Positions 36,216 to 47,472 of a stretch of 64,000 bases of DNA are shown here, piece after piece. The translations under genes and the position numbers were made by a program. The stretch is taken from the NCBI RefSeq assembly GCF_000247695.1, contig NW_004624730.1, forward strand, positions 26,754,621 to 26,818,620. Reading direction: 5' to 3'. The DNA is from Heterocephalus glaber (Eukaryota; Chordata; Mammalia; Rodentia; Bathyergidae). Within the stretch, counting starts at the first letter, position 1; each line of letters opens with the position of its first letter. The notes under the pieces are model-generated. The model had not been told where the DNA came from, searched no databases, and worked only from the letters and a program-made list of their open reading frames with translations.

Positions 36216-37309
36216 TGCTGTGAGCTGGACCCTGCCCAGTGAGGTGGTGCAACTTGGTAGTGTTGAAAAACATGATGCAAGGCCACCACTTCAGTGCCCC
36301 GCACAGTTAGGACCCAGTAAGTAGGAGCTGCTGGATTTACTGAACACTCCTGGTGCTGGAGTTGGGGACAAAGGTGGAGGGACATGGGCTCTGCCCTGTG
36401 GGAGGACAGACAAGTGAACATACACTGACAGCCCAGGGTGTCCTGGCCTCTACAAGAGAGGCGCACAGAGTGCAGCCAGCCCGCCCTAGGGCAGGAGGGG
36501 GACCTCAGAGCTTCTCTCAGTGGGGCAGTGCAGGTGGGCAAAGCCATCTGCTCTTCCTTTCCTCTCTGCTCTGTTTTCCTTCCTTCTCTGCTGCCTTTGC
36601 TGCAGGAAGAGGGAGTCCTGTGAAGCCCAAGGCTTTCTGTTCCCTTGTGTGTTGGGGGGGGGGGGCAGTTCCTGCCACCACCCGGGTGGAAGCACCTCTG
36701 TGATCATCACATGTCTTAGAAGCAGTGGAACAGGTTTAACCTGCCTCAGCTCTCCTTGCCTCACAGAACGTGGTTAGCTACCAGATCCATGAAAAATTAA
36801 AGCCTCTTCTCACTCTGGTGCAGGAGAGCAGGACACAGAAATCATGCCGCATGTGACACAGGCTCTCTGAGGATCCAGAACCTGAGAGTTAGGAGTAGAA
36901 AAGGAAATCCTGAGGACAGCTAACAGAGGCAGTTTGTGAGGAGTGAGGCAACCACAGAAATGGAAGGGACAAGAGTTTACCAGGAATCCAAATTCAATCT
37001 TTGTTTCTAAATTCTCCACCTCCATGAGTGGTTCTCCAATCCCACCATCGGGGTGCTGTCGCCCACCACTGTACAAACTCTCCAGAGGAGGAACTGCCAA
37101 TTGTACCATTTTAGGATCTTTATACAGTGTGTCTGGAAAATATTATATTGTATCTTTATAATCTTTTCTGATCACCAAGTTTAAAATTGTGAAGATAGGA
37201 AGGAGTACATGCAAAATACAAAACAAAGATGAGTGGTGTAAAATTTAAAAATACTAAAAAGTACCACGTACCATGCTCTTTCAATTAGACCAGATTGTCA
37301 TTTCTTAGA

Positions 37310-37470
37310 TAAAATAATGACAGTGCTAGCACTTATTGAGCACTTTTACATGCTGAGCACTGTTCTAACCACTTTGATATTCGCTCAGGTAACCCTCCCC
37401 ATAACCCTAAGGTAAGATAGATAATGTTGTTACCACTTACAGCAAAGTCCAAGGTCACACAACTAGCAAG
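37310..37470 (+). mobile_element. Ancient mammalian SINE-like repeat
   Basis: TTATTGAGCACTTTTACATG, CTAACCACTTTGATATTC and AAGGTCACACAACTAGCAAG form the familiar order of an old MIR-class repeat. Similar traces are at 34110-34230 and 46480-46610. Confidence 0.6.
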
Positions 37471-38224
37471 CTGCTAGAACATGTGCACTTATACAGAGGA
37501 GAAGCAGTGGCATAAACAATGTGCTACTTCTAAAGAGCAAGATGCTCATCGCTTCATTTCCTTTGTTTCTTCTTAGTCTATTAGACCCCAAGGCATCTTC
37601 ATCATTTTGAACAATTTCCAAAATCTTAATTTAGAATGTATTTAATAAGTGTATACTGGTACACACAGGAATTCTTAAGAAACAGGTTATAATAAGGATC
37701 TAAAAGCAGGGAGACACCAATGTGTAATTTTATGAATGTAAGCAGGACTCATAATAACCCACAAGATTCATTCTCATTTTTGTCTCCAAGAGAGCATACT
37801 TCGAATTTCTCCTTCAAGGCACAATGTTCTTTATATTGCAGCGAACTAGTTTTATGTATATGTAATAAAATATAAACATCTTACAGTTTTTCCTCTTTAG
37901 AAAATATATGTACTAAGGCAGTAGACTTTTTTTTCTTACAAGGAAAATTTAATCTTCTTTTGTGCAGATTGCTACATATAAACAAAAATGCAATTGAGCC
38001 AAATTCACAATTGTGTTAAAAGCGACCCTTCCCTTTAGTTACCTTACCTGGCTTCAGCTGGCCACTAAAATTGCCAAATAATTTGCTAAAAGTTGAAATG
38101 GTCTCAAATGACAATAGCTAGAGTGAAGGCTGAGGATATTTGTGCAATTCTACCCTGGGGTTCTTCATTTTTCTGCCCCATGATAGATGGTGAATTTATA
38201 TATCTTCTTAGCTCACAAAAATTG

Positions 38225-38395
38225 GTCTGCCACTTCCTAGCTGTGTGACTCAGAGCAAGTCATTTAAACTCTTTGTGCCTCAGTTTCCTTATCTGTGGAA
38301 TAGAAGGAAAAAACATAAAAGATAAATGAGTGAATATATAAAAAGTGTCTAGAATATAATCTGGTACATAAAGTATACTCAGTCAAAGTTAGGTT
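38225..38395 (+). mobile_element. MIR SINE
   Basis: TGCCACTTCCTAGCTGTGTG, GCCTCAGTTTCCTTATCTGT and AGTGTCTAGAATATAATCTG. A clear MIR core lying about 150 bases before exon 4. Confidence 0.9.
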
Positions 38396-38542
38396 TCATT
38401 TTTTCACTTTATTACAGGGTATTTTCTCATGGAACTTGTTTTGGATGGAAAGTATTTCACAAGAAGAGTGGTTATGGTGACCTTCTAGACTAGGCACTTG
38501 GATAATTTTTACAAATGTCTCCTTTATCCCCGTTACCTGCAG

Positions 38543-38729
38543 GGATTACCTCAGTGACCATGCCTTGTGGAGCAAGTGCGAAAAGCCCCCCAATGTAGTT
38601 CCCTGGAATCTGACCCTCTTCTCCATCCTGCTAGTCATAGGAGGGATCCAGATGATTCTGTGTGCCATCCAGGCGATCAACGGCCTCCTGGGAACCCTCT
38701 GTGGAGAATGCCACAGAGGCTGCTGTGGG
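38543..38729 (+). CDS. TM4SF4: TM4SF4 coding exon 4 (residues 134-196)
   Basis: The acceptor CCTGCAG precedes GGATTACC. The first G completes the split glycine codon and 62 further codons follow, up to donor GTAAGT at 38730. It encodes the second half of the extracellular loop (DYLSDHALWSKCEKPPNVVP, then WNLT with a sequon at Asn156), TM4 (LFSILLVIGGIQMILCAIQ) and the start of the cytoplasmic tail. The tail here reads CGECHRGCCG; the human tail as I remember it has more cysteines (CGDCQCCGCCGG). Confidence 0.95.
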
Positions 38730-39108
38730 GTAAGTTAGGTCTTCATCACTTCTTCTCATCATCAGGGAGGCCACATCAGGCCTCATGGGTGCTCGCAAAT
38801 GAGGGGTGGTGAGGGTGGCAGCCTACAGAAAACTCAGCCCAGCTGGAGACCACAGTCATCCCACTGGTCAGCTCAGGGAGCGGGCGCTACATGACCGTGT
38901 GTGTACACCCGGGCCGGCACTGACCAAGGCTGCCTGCCATATAGCCAAGTGGCTTAGTCCCGGGGAAAGAGGACTTTGCCTACATTGGTATTTCTATGAA
39001 GACCCACAGGAAAAGCACATTTACCGTATGGCACATTGCTAGGAGTAGCACATTCTGAACTGGCCTGAGTGGCCATGTGTCCGCAGGTGAATAAAACATA
39101 CCAAGGCA

Positions 39109-39214
39109 GGGGCTGGGGATTTAGCTCAGTGGTTCTGGCGCCTGCCTTGCAAGCGCAAGGTCCCAAGTTTGATCCCTGGTACCAAAAAAAAACAAAAACA
39201 AAAACAAAAAAGTG
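39109..39214 (+). mobile_element. ID SINE
   Basis: GGGGCTGGGGATTTAGCTCA to ATCCCTGGTACC with a long CAAAAA tail. Duplication TACCAAGGCA at 39099 and 39215. Confidence 0.95.
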
Positions 39215-39730
39215 TACCAAGGCAAAACCTGTACTTTACTATGATTTCAGATACAGAAAAGAAATGGTTCTTCTAAAACAGAAAAACAGGAAGTCACTCA
39301 AGACTTAATCTTTAAATATCATCATAAAATATCAACATGAAAATATAAAAACTACACAGAGACAGTAAGATGGTTTGACTATTTCGACCAATGACCAAAT
39401 TATATCAGGAATTATTCACACACATGCACAAATTTACTAAAAAGCACAAATAAGAAAAAACTAAGTAAAACTTGTTTGTTCTCTAACTGGAGATTTATGC
39501 ACATAAAGGTCTACTTATTATGGCAGTACTTTGTGATTCAAATAATTTTTTACACTTTTATTAAGCATTAGAGCTCAAATATTAATTGTGTGTGTATATG
39601 CATACATGCACAAAAATATGTAAAGATATTCAATTGGAAAGTGTCCCTCCTTACCTTTGCCTTTTACCCACCCAATTCCCTCCAGTCTTTCCACTACTAG
39701 CTGCATAATTTCTTATGTATCCTTCTAGAG

Positions 39731-39811
39731 CAGTGATGGCAAACCTTTTAGAGCTTTCAATGATAACAAACAGCCAGCTGCGGTACGTGTGTCATGGGTT
39801 CCCCACCACTG
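39731..39811 (+). mobile_element. Internally deleted hAT element, SPIN-like
   Basis: 81 bases bounded by terminal inverted repeats: the left end CAGTGATGGCAAACC and the right end, read in reverse, CAGTGGTGGGGAACC agree at 12 of 15. Flanks TTCTAGAG and TCCTTGAG agree at 6 of 8, and the left one fits the hAT target nTCTAGAn. Its ends match those of the element at 55391 in opposite orientation. The assignment to the SPIN family rests on memory of its CAGTGATGGCGAACC end. Confidence 0.7.
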
Positions 39812-40300
39812 TCCTTGAGTGTCTTTATTATTTTTTTCTCCCTATCTTAGAAGAATATTTTCCCCAACTTGTAGTTATTTTGAAAATGCTTATGAGTTAG
39901 TGTTATTTGAAAAGAGCAGAAAGTAAACATTATATATAACATAAAATTACAAAAATAAGAAAGAACAAAGCACTATGAATAGAAAAAAGAAAAACTAAAG
40001 GAAATCCAATCAAAATGTTAAACGATGGTTGTTTCTGTATATGAAGACTCTTATCTTCCCTCTAGACTGTAATATTAAAAAACAATTTAGTGATCATATA
40101 TTGCTCATAAAATATAAAAATATTTCTCCCAAATCCACAATGAAATGTATATAATATCACTAAATTTCACTGCCTGTAGAATTTTTATTTTATAAATTTT
40201 CAACCCTATTTAAAATGTTTTAATCCCCAAACATAATCTAAGGTTGGGGGAGATTACTAGTTAGTAACCACCGAAATTATTTTTATTGAGAATATTGAAT

Positions 40301-40389
40301 GGGCTGGGGATTTAGCTCAGTGGTTCCACCGCCTGCCTTGCAAGTGCAAGGTCCTGAGTTCAATCCCCGGTACCAAAGGAAAAAAAAAC
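40301..40389 (+). mobile_element. ID SINE
   Basis: GGGCTGGGGATTTAGCTCAG to ATCCCCGGTACC. No clear target duplication. Confidence 0.92.
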
Positions 40390-40547
40390 CTTAGTGGTTT
40401 ATAAGTGCCAGTGTGGTGACTCTCGAGTGAGTTTCCTTTTTTCAAGCCCCATATTTGGGGGATCTTAATGACTGAACCATTCTGTAGTTGAAAGACTGCA
40501 CAGGGGCCCCAGAGAATTGCAGATGGTGAACATTAGCCACCAGAATT

Positions 40548-40682
40548 CCTTTTCTTCTTCTTCCTGTTCCTCCTCTTCCTGCTCTTCTTCTCTTTCTCCT
40601 GCTTTTTCTTCTCCCTCTCCCTCTCCTCCTTTCCCTTCCCCTTCCCTTCCTCCTACTCCTCCTCTTTCCCTTCACCCACCCC
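40548..40682 (+). repeat. Pyrimidine-rich tract
   Basis: CTTCTTCCT and CCTTTCCC units. A homopurine/homopyrimidine stretch able in principle to form triplex DNA. Confidence 0.9.
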
Positions 40683-41311
40683 AACTTTTTATTTTGAAAA
40701 CTTCAAATCTACATAAAAATCGAAGGGAAAGTATGTTTCACACCTGAATATTTTCCTAAATTGAAAGGCTCCTGCAAAAACAAATTGGTGGCCTGGTTGG
40801 ATGGCCAGCCATATGGTCTTGGACAAGTCAGTAGTAAACTGGGTATTAACGTCATCTTCTCCAGTTGCTGAGTGGGGAATAACTGTATTCATTTCAACAC
40901 TTAGAAGGCTCAGTAAATGCTGCTGATTATTAAAATGAAAATCAGGAAGGCAGCATAGCTTCAATGAGAGGAGCAGTCTCTGGCTTCTGGGTTGGGATAC
41001 TGGATCCTCTACATACTGTAATTGTTGTGGCTTTCAACACAACGCTTCTGTCTGTGTCTCTAACCAAAATTATGTTTAGTAATAGATAATGCAAAATAAA
41101 ATGAAGTTCTCATTCCTATAATCTAAAGACTTAAAGACAGATTGAAGCTCTGAAATGAAGTCAGGAAAGTACAGAAAGCATTCAGTAGGTAACCAATAAG
41201 GGTCAGGAGTAACCAGCAGCAAGAGGGATAATGAGGAGGGGAGAGAGGGGAGAGAAGGAAGAATTAAAGAAATGTTGTCATCATTCATTCTTTTTTTTTT
41301 CTATTCTCTAG

Positions 41312-41329
41312 AGAGAAGGACCAGTTTAA
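41312..41329 (+). CDS. TM4SF4: TM4SF4 coding exon 5 (C-terminal REGPV and stop)
   Basis: A 10-base T run followed by CTATTCTCTAG forms the acceptor. The phase 0 exon then reads AGA GAA GGA CCA GTT TAA, that is REGPV and stop. The human end as I recall it is GDGPV, so the ending agrees. The exon is too short to be found as an open frame alone; it is called from the acceptor, the phase and the family C-terminus. The 3'UTR continues to the AATAAA at 41504. Confidence 0.9.
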   Translation, partial: REGPV

Positions 41330-41503
41330 ACCTCTACAGTGAGCTGCTCTAAACCTACAACATGTGGGAAGATGTACTAGATTCAGTTTCCCTGCTTAGA
41401 ATGCTAATTCTCATCTGTGTCCCCACTGACAAAAATTAGGAGAGCAGAACTGTCCCTTCTCCTTACAGCCAGTTTTTTGAAAGTTAGAAGTTTGTTATTT
41501 TCA

Positions 41504-41509
41504 AATAAA
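41504..41509 (+). terminator. TM4SF4: TM4SF4 poly(A) signal AATAAA
   Basis: This canonical AATAAA lies 175 bases after the stop codon. An antisense ID SINE begins 12 bases after it, so its T run occupies the position where the cleavage site and U-rich downstream element would be. A second AATAAA at 42499-42504 could serve as a distal site. Confidence 0.7.
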
Positions 41510-41520
41510 AAGTAGATTAA

Positions 41521-41606
41521 TTTTTTTTTTTGGTACCAGGGATCAAACCTGGGACCTTGCCCTTACGAGGCAGGTGCCAGAACCACTGAGCTAAATCCCT
41601 GGTCCC
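41521..41606 (-). mobile_element. ID SINE at the TM4SF4 transcript end
   Basis: Antisense ID (T run, GGTACCAGGGATCAAACCTG, GAGCTAAATCCCTGGTCC) within duplication TAGATTAA at 41513 and 41607. The duplication begins 4 bases after the AATAAA of TM4SF4. Confidence 0.95.
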
Positions 41607-42224
41607 TAGATTAAATTTTTGATTTATAAATTTCTCAAATTAGCCCCTGTTTAGAATTTAAGAACAAGTTCAGAGAGTCAATTTTCCATGATTTTTTTTC
41701 CTTAAAAGTCTCAAATACATGAAGTTACGTATCCTGCCGTACTGCTTCTTTGTATAGAAAGATGTTTATACCTTTGGAAGCTTTACTTAAGTCAAAGGAG
41801 GAAAATGCATTAAAAATGAGAAACTAATTTTTTCCAGATTTATAGGAGAAGAATGATTAATGTATTATAAATGATTTTTATGTGATGCCTTTTTTGCTAA
41901 TTTGAGTTACTACTTGTGAGTAGCCTTTTGCTAGGCTTCCCTCATGTATATTAAATTGAAATTTGAATTCAGAGATAATGTGATAAAAATTGTATGTCTT
42001 TGAAGGAGGCCAAGGAGCAAAAGATTGAATGAATAATGCCTTGTTATCATTTTACAAATGCTTTCTTTGATCAAACGAAAATGTTTTTAAAAAGTTGATT
42101 TGAATAATACTTTTACAGCCTATTTTTCAGGATTAAGACAATAAGTCATATTAATTCTCTGCATTATATTATGGCATTAACTGGTTTTATGTGTCAGAAA
42201 TTAAAATGAAATCCAACCCATTTG

Positions 42225-42325
42225 ATTGATTTAGATTCAAACCTAAATCCAGCTTCAGGATCCTGGGAAAATAGTTTCCTAAGTCTTGGTTTCCTCATCT
42301 GTAAAAGAACTGTTAAAAGACAATC
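42225..42325 (+). mobile_element. MIR SINE fragment
   Basis: TTGGTTTCCTCATCTGTAAA block with a diverged 5' part. Confidence 0.6.
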
Positions 42326-42520
42326 ATTCAGGAAATTCTGAAGTTACCCAAGAATGAAACAAAGACTTGCAGTGTGGTGAACTTGACCTAATGAACAATA
42401 AGGAGGGTCTTGGAGGGCATCGTGTACCAGGGAGTCTCCCTCCCTCACCTGTCAAGCTGACAGTCTGCGCACTGAAAACGAGGTTACTTGTGGTATCAAT
42501 AAAGCATTAGCAATCACCTA

Positions 42521-44960
42521 CTGTGTGCTCTCCACTGGCAGGCTAGGTACTAAAGACACAGAGAGCTGCGCGCTATGATTTTATTCTCATTGTAATACTA
42601 CGATAAGAACTCTGAGATAAGAGATTACATCCAGGACTTGAAACTTAATAGGCAGAAGGAAGACAGACAGGAAGAAAGGCCTTTAAGATCTTGGTGGCGA
42701 ACTAGAAACACATACACACACACACACAGAGGTTGGCTAGACTCTCCAAAAACTTCCCATGGGAGTAGCCAACTATGTGTTGCTTAGCAAGTGCATGGCC
42801 AATTTCACAGCGCTTTGGGCTACAAGTGTAGTTCAAGGCAAGGACAGAGTCCAATGCAACTCTGATTCAACTCTACTCCCAAGTGCCCGACATGGGGCCT
42901 GACACATCATAGCCAAAGATCTGTTCTGTGAACACAGGGGCCAGGCTCCTCTCTGACTGAGATGGCGTCCTTGGGTCGAAATAAATCACAGGAAGACTTC
43001 AGAGATGAGTAGACAAAACAGGTAGAAAGTTTGCGTTCCTGTGACAAATTAAAGATAGGGCACACAGAGCTGTGAGTGTACACAGGAAAATGGTCTTTGC
43101 TACAGCTGCATTTGATTTCTAACTCTGCATGCCATTTCACCCCTCTGTGACTCAGCACAGGGCTGAGGCTGCTTGAATGGGGAAAGAGAGGATGGGAAAC
43201 ATCAGGAAGAAAAAAATAAAATTTAAATTATTATCTCAAAATATTCTGTAGTTACATATACATAACAAGCTGATGAACCTAAGCTATTAGTAGTGATAAA
43301 GAGAAAGGTAAGAAATACATTTATCTTTGATACAAACATATCAGGCGCACACGCACACACAGTACAGGCAAGACGTTGTAATTAAGGGTTGAACAAAGTA
43401 AATATAGATGACATGGCTCTTCCTCCCACGGCTCAAGCCCAGTATCTGCCTAGGAACTGAGGCAGCTCTGCTCAGAGCAGCATAGGGCCCAGAGAATGTC
43501 CAGATGACAAGTGGTCACATGGGGCACCCCGAGAAAGATGTCACCGCTCTTCAGTCTACAAAACCCTGGTGGAGGTGGTAGCATGAGCAAAAACTCTGGC
43601 TTGTTCTCACAAAACAAAGCAAAATCCAGTTTAGTCATTGAACCATGGAAAAACTGTTTTGGCACAATCCCTGAGATACAGGAGAAAGCATTCTAGGATA
43701 CAGAGTAGTCTATGGGGTTAATCATTCAAAAGGTGGGATAGGACACACATACCAAGAAGGAAGCTGGCAGGGACGGAGGGACAGAGGGAGACAGAGAAGG
43801 AGGGAGGGAAAACAAAAAGAAACAAAAGAGTAGGTCCAGGACTTAGAACAATTAGTGGGAGAGGACCACTGAGATTGGACCCAAGGAGGGATAATTGCTT
43901 ATCTGCAAAATTACTTTGTCTTGTATTAGGTGCATTGGTAGACTGATCTTGACTTTAGCCCAATGTATCAGTCAGAGCTCAGGTGTCTACCAATCACAGG
44001 CAGCCACAAACACACACATTTGCTACAACGGTTTGGCTTGGAATAGGTTAACTGTTGGAACTAGTGTAGCAGGCTCTGTAAGGCTGTTGTCTCCGTGTCT
44101 TGAGCTGGAGATCGAAATCACAGGGTAGGCAGGCAGCAAGGACACTTGGATAAGAGAAAAACAAGATCAAGTTGAACCTGCAAGAGGGGACTGGGGCCTA
44201 TGGCGACGGCCGGAAACTCTCGGTCTGTGTCACCTCGGACCTTGCTGGTGCAGGTGCCCTGCAGAAGCTGAACCCCGTGTCCTGCAGCTGCAGACACACT
44301 GCCTGGCCCCACAGGTGACCGTGGCAGGCCTGGTTGTGGGCCTATGTCACCGGGGTGATGTGTGGTCAGGTGCACTCTGCTTCCCGCTGCCCTTCAGAGA
44401 ACTGGAGAAGCCGCTGGGTACCCCCAACAAGAGTGGGTGGGGGGGATCTGCAGACCTGCGGTTCAGCAGAGCCACGCTGACACGTTCCAAACCCACCACA
44501 CCAAATGCAGGGAAGGGAAGGGCCTCTGGTCTCCTTGCATATGGGTGTGTATTGTTCCTTAATCTAGGTCAGGGTTTTCAACCTCTACACCATTGGCAGC
44601 CCAGCCCCTTTCTTGCATGACACCCTGTGTGTGTTGGAGTGGCTGTCCTCCTCCAGTCAGATCCCTGAAAGATCCTTCCTTCCCAGTGGATGAGAGCTCC
44701 TTAAGCTGCAGAACAGGCTCATCAGTGATTGGACCCCAGACCTAGCACATAGTAGGTGCTCACTAAATGAGACATTATTACCATTATGGTGATGTGAATA
44801 AATTGCTCCACTCAAAAGAAAAAGAAAAAGCATACTCTCAAGCATTTGGAATCAAGCAATTACGATAAAAATAACCCCAAACCTTGGTGAGTAATATACA
44901 TGAATAATTTTGCTCAATCTGCAAAACTGACCAAGGGCTCACAATCTCCCATTCCTTACT
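42521..44960. other. Intergenic stretch after TM4SF4
   Basis: A MIR-class trace at 42520-42640, a short (CA)n at 42710-42728 and a MIR tail at 44715-44780. No gene, RNA or young repeat is supported in the remainder. Confidence 0.65.
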
Positions 44961-44974
44961 CTCTGCTTCCTGGT

Positions 44975-45354
44975 TGCTATGGTTTAGATCTAGAATGTCC
45001 CCCAGAAGGCTCGTGTGTTCTGAGGGGAGGCGTTGGAATGTGATTGGACTCTGGGGCACTAAACTCAGCCCCGGATGAATCCGCGATGAATCAGGACAGG
45101 TCAGCAGGACAGGTGGGTCACGGGATGACCTGGCACGCTCTGTGCCCCTGCCCAGGTCTTCCCTCCACCCTCTGCTCCCTGGCTGCCATGGGCAGAGCAG
45201 CTGTGCTCCGCCCACGCCTTCTGCTATGCCTTTCCTGCTCTGGCGTCTGCTGACCAGCCAACCATGGACTGAAAACACAAACCGAAATAAACTTCTGTTT
45301 CACGTTGTGGGTGTCAGGTATTTTGGCCCAGCAAGAAGGAAAGTGACCAAGACA
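44975..45354 (+). mobile_element. MaLR-like solo LTR
   Basis: It starts TGCTATGGTTTAGATCTAGA, contains a CCATGGACTGAAAACACAAA block, then AATAAACTTC and ends with GTGACCAAGACAC, the order known from MST/MLT-type LTRs. Fragments of the same family lie in antisense at 47294 and 57001. Confidence 0.7.
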
Positions 45355-45582
45355 CTAGTCTTGACCTAACCTTAGCCTAGCTTCCTTCCTCCCCCAGTGC
45401 CCTGAACTCTGCTTACCTCCAAAACTGAGCAAGCAGCAGCAAGCGCTCGCCTGCTGATCAGAAGAGTCAAGTGACCATAGTGAGACATGTTATGTCAGGC
45501 CTGATCATGCTGACCATCCCTCTTGCTTTTCCAACTTCTCATTCTTGCCAAGGTCTGCTTGCTTCTCCTTCTAGAAGAAAAG

Positions 45583-45790
45583 CCAGCCAGGGATAGTGGT
45601 CCATGCCTGTAATCCCAGCATTCTGGGAGGCTGAAGCAGAAGGACTGCAAGTTCAAGCCCAGCCGAGGCACCCTAGTGACATAGGAAGTACCTACCTCAA
45701 AATAAAAATAAAAAAGGAGGTAGGGATGTAACTCAATGCAAAGGCCTTGGGTTCAATCCCCAGTACCATTGGAAAAAAAGAAAAGAAAAA
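45583..45790 (+). mobile_element. B1-dID composite SINE
   Basis: B1 half (CATGCCTGTAATCCCAGCAT), an A-rich linker, then an ID-like half (GGAGGTAGGGATGTAACTCA to GGTTCAATCCCCAGTACCA) with an A tail. Confidence 0.85.
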
Positions 45791-45917
45791 GACATGGCTT
45801 TTTTTGTTGTTGTTTGTGTTTTCTTTACCTAAGTAACTTTTATGAGCAATACAGGATACAAACATGGATGGTCTGGAAATCCAGACCTGCCACTGTGCCA
45901 CACACAGCAGTGATTCT

Positions 45918-45995
45918 TTTTTTTTTATTACCGGGGATTGAACTTGGGTCCTTGCGAGGCAGGCAGTAGAGCCACTGAGCTAAATCCCGGCCCAA
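45918..45995 (-). mobile_element. ID SINE
   Basis: Antisense ID with flanks CACACAGCAGTGATTCT (45901) and CACATAGCAGTGGTTCT (45996). Confidence 0.94.
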
Positions 45996-46019
45996 CACAT
46001 AGCAGTGGTTCTAAAAGTG

Positions 46020-47290
46020 TCTAGGACAGGATGCTTTGTAATGCTGATGTCAAGTTCTCATATAGAACTGAAAATTATAAAAATGTTACCTTTTAAAATG
46101 TCGTAAGTTATACAGCTCATTAGTTCATGGTCATCTAAATGAGTGAAAACTATCAATGAAAATATAATAAAAATCAGTATTTTTATACATTCAAAGGTGC
46201 CACACAGCACCCTCTCCCACCTGACTGCTCACTCCTAGGCTCTTTATTGCCCATACAGTTCTACCGACTGGTTTTATCTGTCTATGTGCAAAAGTCCAGA
46301 ATGCAGAGCCCAATTTCTAGAGCCCTCAGGGTTGCAAAGAAAAGGCCAGTGCCTCAGCTCTCTTCCCTGCAGGACAGACTTACTCGCTCCTGTCTTACCT
46401 GTCCTGTCTTCCCTGCCACCCTGTCCGGATTTGGCATTGCCAAGCACTTACTCTGACATAAATACTGTTATTCACATGCACCAAAAGCATTTAACAGTTA
46501 CACCTTCCGGCGTAGCTGTGCTGTTATCACCCTTATTTGGAAACTGAGGCATGAAATACTGAGGCACAATTATAGTTGGTGGCAGAGCAGCATTAAACTC
46601 AGGACACCTGGCGAAGGTTAAGATTATTCTCAAAATAGCTCAATAACCTGAGCTCAGTGAAAATAGCAGCAAGCACTGGGGATGTTGGGCCACAGGGGAA
46701 AGTCCTGGGAGCTGAAGCCAATGCCTTGATGTGGTTACTATTAAATACTCGTTTCTGGCCTTGCGGGCTTCTTTGGGGAGCCAGCATTTTGCTCTCAGCT
46801 TGGGGCACTTCTGGGAGCAGTGAAGGAGAACTGGGAACTGACTGTGACATTTAGTGATCAGGGAGCCTTGGGAAAGCCTCTCCAAGCTCTGTCCAGAGGC
46901 CTCAGTTTCCTCCTGGTAAAGGAGAGCAGCGAACTAGACTGTTGCCAAGCTCCTCTCTGGTTTGGGGTTGTCAGAAGTACCCTGGTCATTAAAACTCAGG
47001 TTTATGTAGCTTAGCTCCTTGGAGAAGCAGGGTTTCCCACCCAGAAGCCACAGCTGGAAGGACCCTCAGACTGGCGAGAGGGTAAATGTGTTGGTCAAAA
47101 TCCAGTTGAGCAAAACCAGTGTCCATTCTAGGCCCCACCTCCAAAGACATGCATTTAACAGAGAAGCCCAGGCACCAGGGTGCTGCTGCTGTTGTTTTGT
47201 TTGGGCTCCCTGGTGCCAACACCTGCACAGCTGACCTTCAGTTCCCCACCCAGCAGTTGCACCAGGAGCATCAGGTGGGTGGTGAGGGTG
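46020..47290. other. Intergenic stretch
   Basis: A MIR-class trace lies at 46480-46610. Nothing else is recognised. Confidence 0.6.
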
Positions 47291-47293
47291 CAT

Positions 47294-47472
47294 ATGTGAG
47301 TCAGCTCTGTCACTGTAACAAATACTTGAGACAATCAACTTAGAAAAGGGTTATGTGCCACACAGTTTGGGAAGTTTCAGTTCATGACTGGCCCATTGTT
47401 TTGAGTGTCTGGCGAGGCAGCACATTACAGCAAAAGTGCAAGTACACAGTGGAGCAAACCCACTCACTTTAT
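47294..47472 (-). mobile_element. MaLR-like LTR fragment
   Basis: GTCACTGTAACAAATACTTG and CACAGTTTGGGAAGTTTCAG are the antisense 3' end of the same LTR type as at 44975. It is cut at 47473 by another LTR. Confidence 0.65.

Larger units (their letters stand above)
31160..38542 (+). other. TM4SF4: TM4SF4 intron 3 (7.4 kb)
   Basis: It carries ID elements at 31340, 33383 and 35765, a MER2-like DNA transposon at 32342 and MIR fragments at 35575, 36090, 37310 and 38225. The stretches 31445-32340, 32660-33360, 33480-34550, 34730-35570 and 36220-37300 show no further feature that I can name. 34560-34720 is a pyrimidine-rich tract. Confidence 0.8.
38730..41311 (+). other. TM4SF4: TM4SF4 intron 4 (2.6 kb)
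   Basis: It holds two + strand ID SINEs (39109 and 40301), a short hAT element (39731-39811) and a 135-base pyrimidine tract (40548-40682). The rest, 38731-39090, 39310-39720, 39830-40290 and 40690-41290, appears unique and AT-rich. Confidence 0.8.
12950..41530 (+). other. TM4SF4: TM4SF4 gene (transmembrane 4 L6 family member 4), five coding exons
   Basis: Gene-level entry. Coding exons are 13120-13293, 14025-14114, 31023-31159, 38543-38729 and 41312-41329. All introns are GT-AG and all joins keep frame, giving 201 residues; I recall about 202 for the human protein. The product is an L6-type four-transmembrane glycoprotein of liver, pancreas and gut epithelium, with intracellular ends and a large second extracellular loop. 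Visible in the translation are TM1 (about 9-30), TM2 (49-70), TM3 (91-114) and TM4 (159-180), with N-glycosylation sequons NAT at 124 and NLT at 156. The paralogues TM4SF1 and TM4SF18 are possible alternatives, but the start MCFGSCAKCLGGTLIPLA, the PGGKVID stretch and the end EGPV fit TM4SF4 best. Its convergent neighbour WWTR1 is the expected mammalian neighbour. The transcript start and end are estimates. Confidence 0.95.
41330..42520 (+). other. TM4SF4: TM4SF4 3'UTR region (proximal end about 41530, possible distal end about 42520)
   Basis: The untranslated sequence after the TAA at 41327 is AT-rich. The proximal form would end just after 41509. The stretch 41615-42220 holds no recognisable repeat or gene and may be the extended 3'UTR leading to the AATAAA at 42499. 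A MIR-like segment lies at 42225-42325. Which end is used cannot be decided here. Confidence 0.5.

Noticed and set aside
36047..36547. 166-codon minus-strand frame in TM4SF4 intron 3
   Set aside because: It overlaps a MIR element, and the composition and lack of homologous motifs suggest chance in GC-richer DNA.
44838..45278. 146-codon minus-strand frame
   Set aside because: It crosses a MaLR-like LTR and unique DNA, with no splice or family support.
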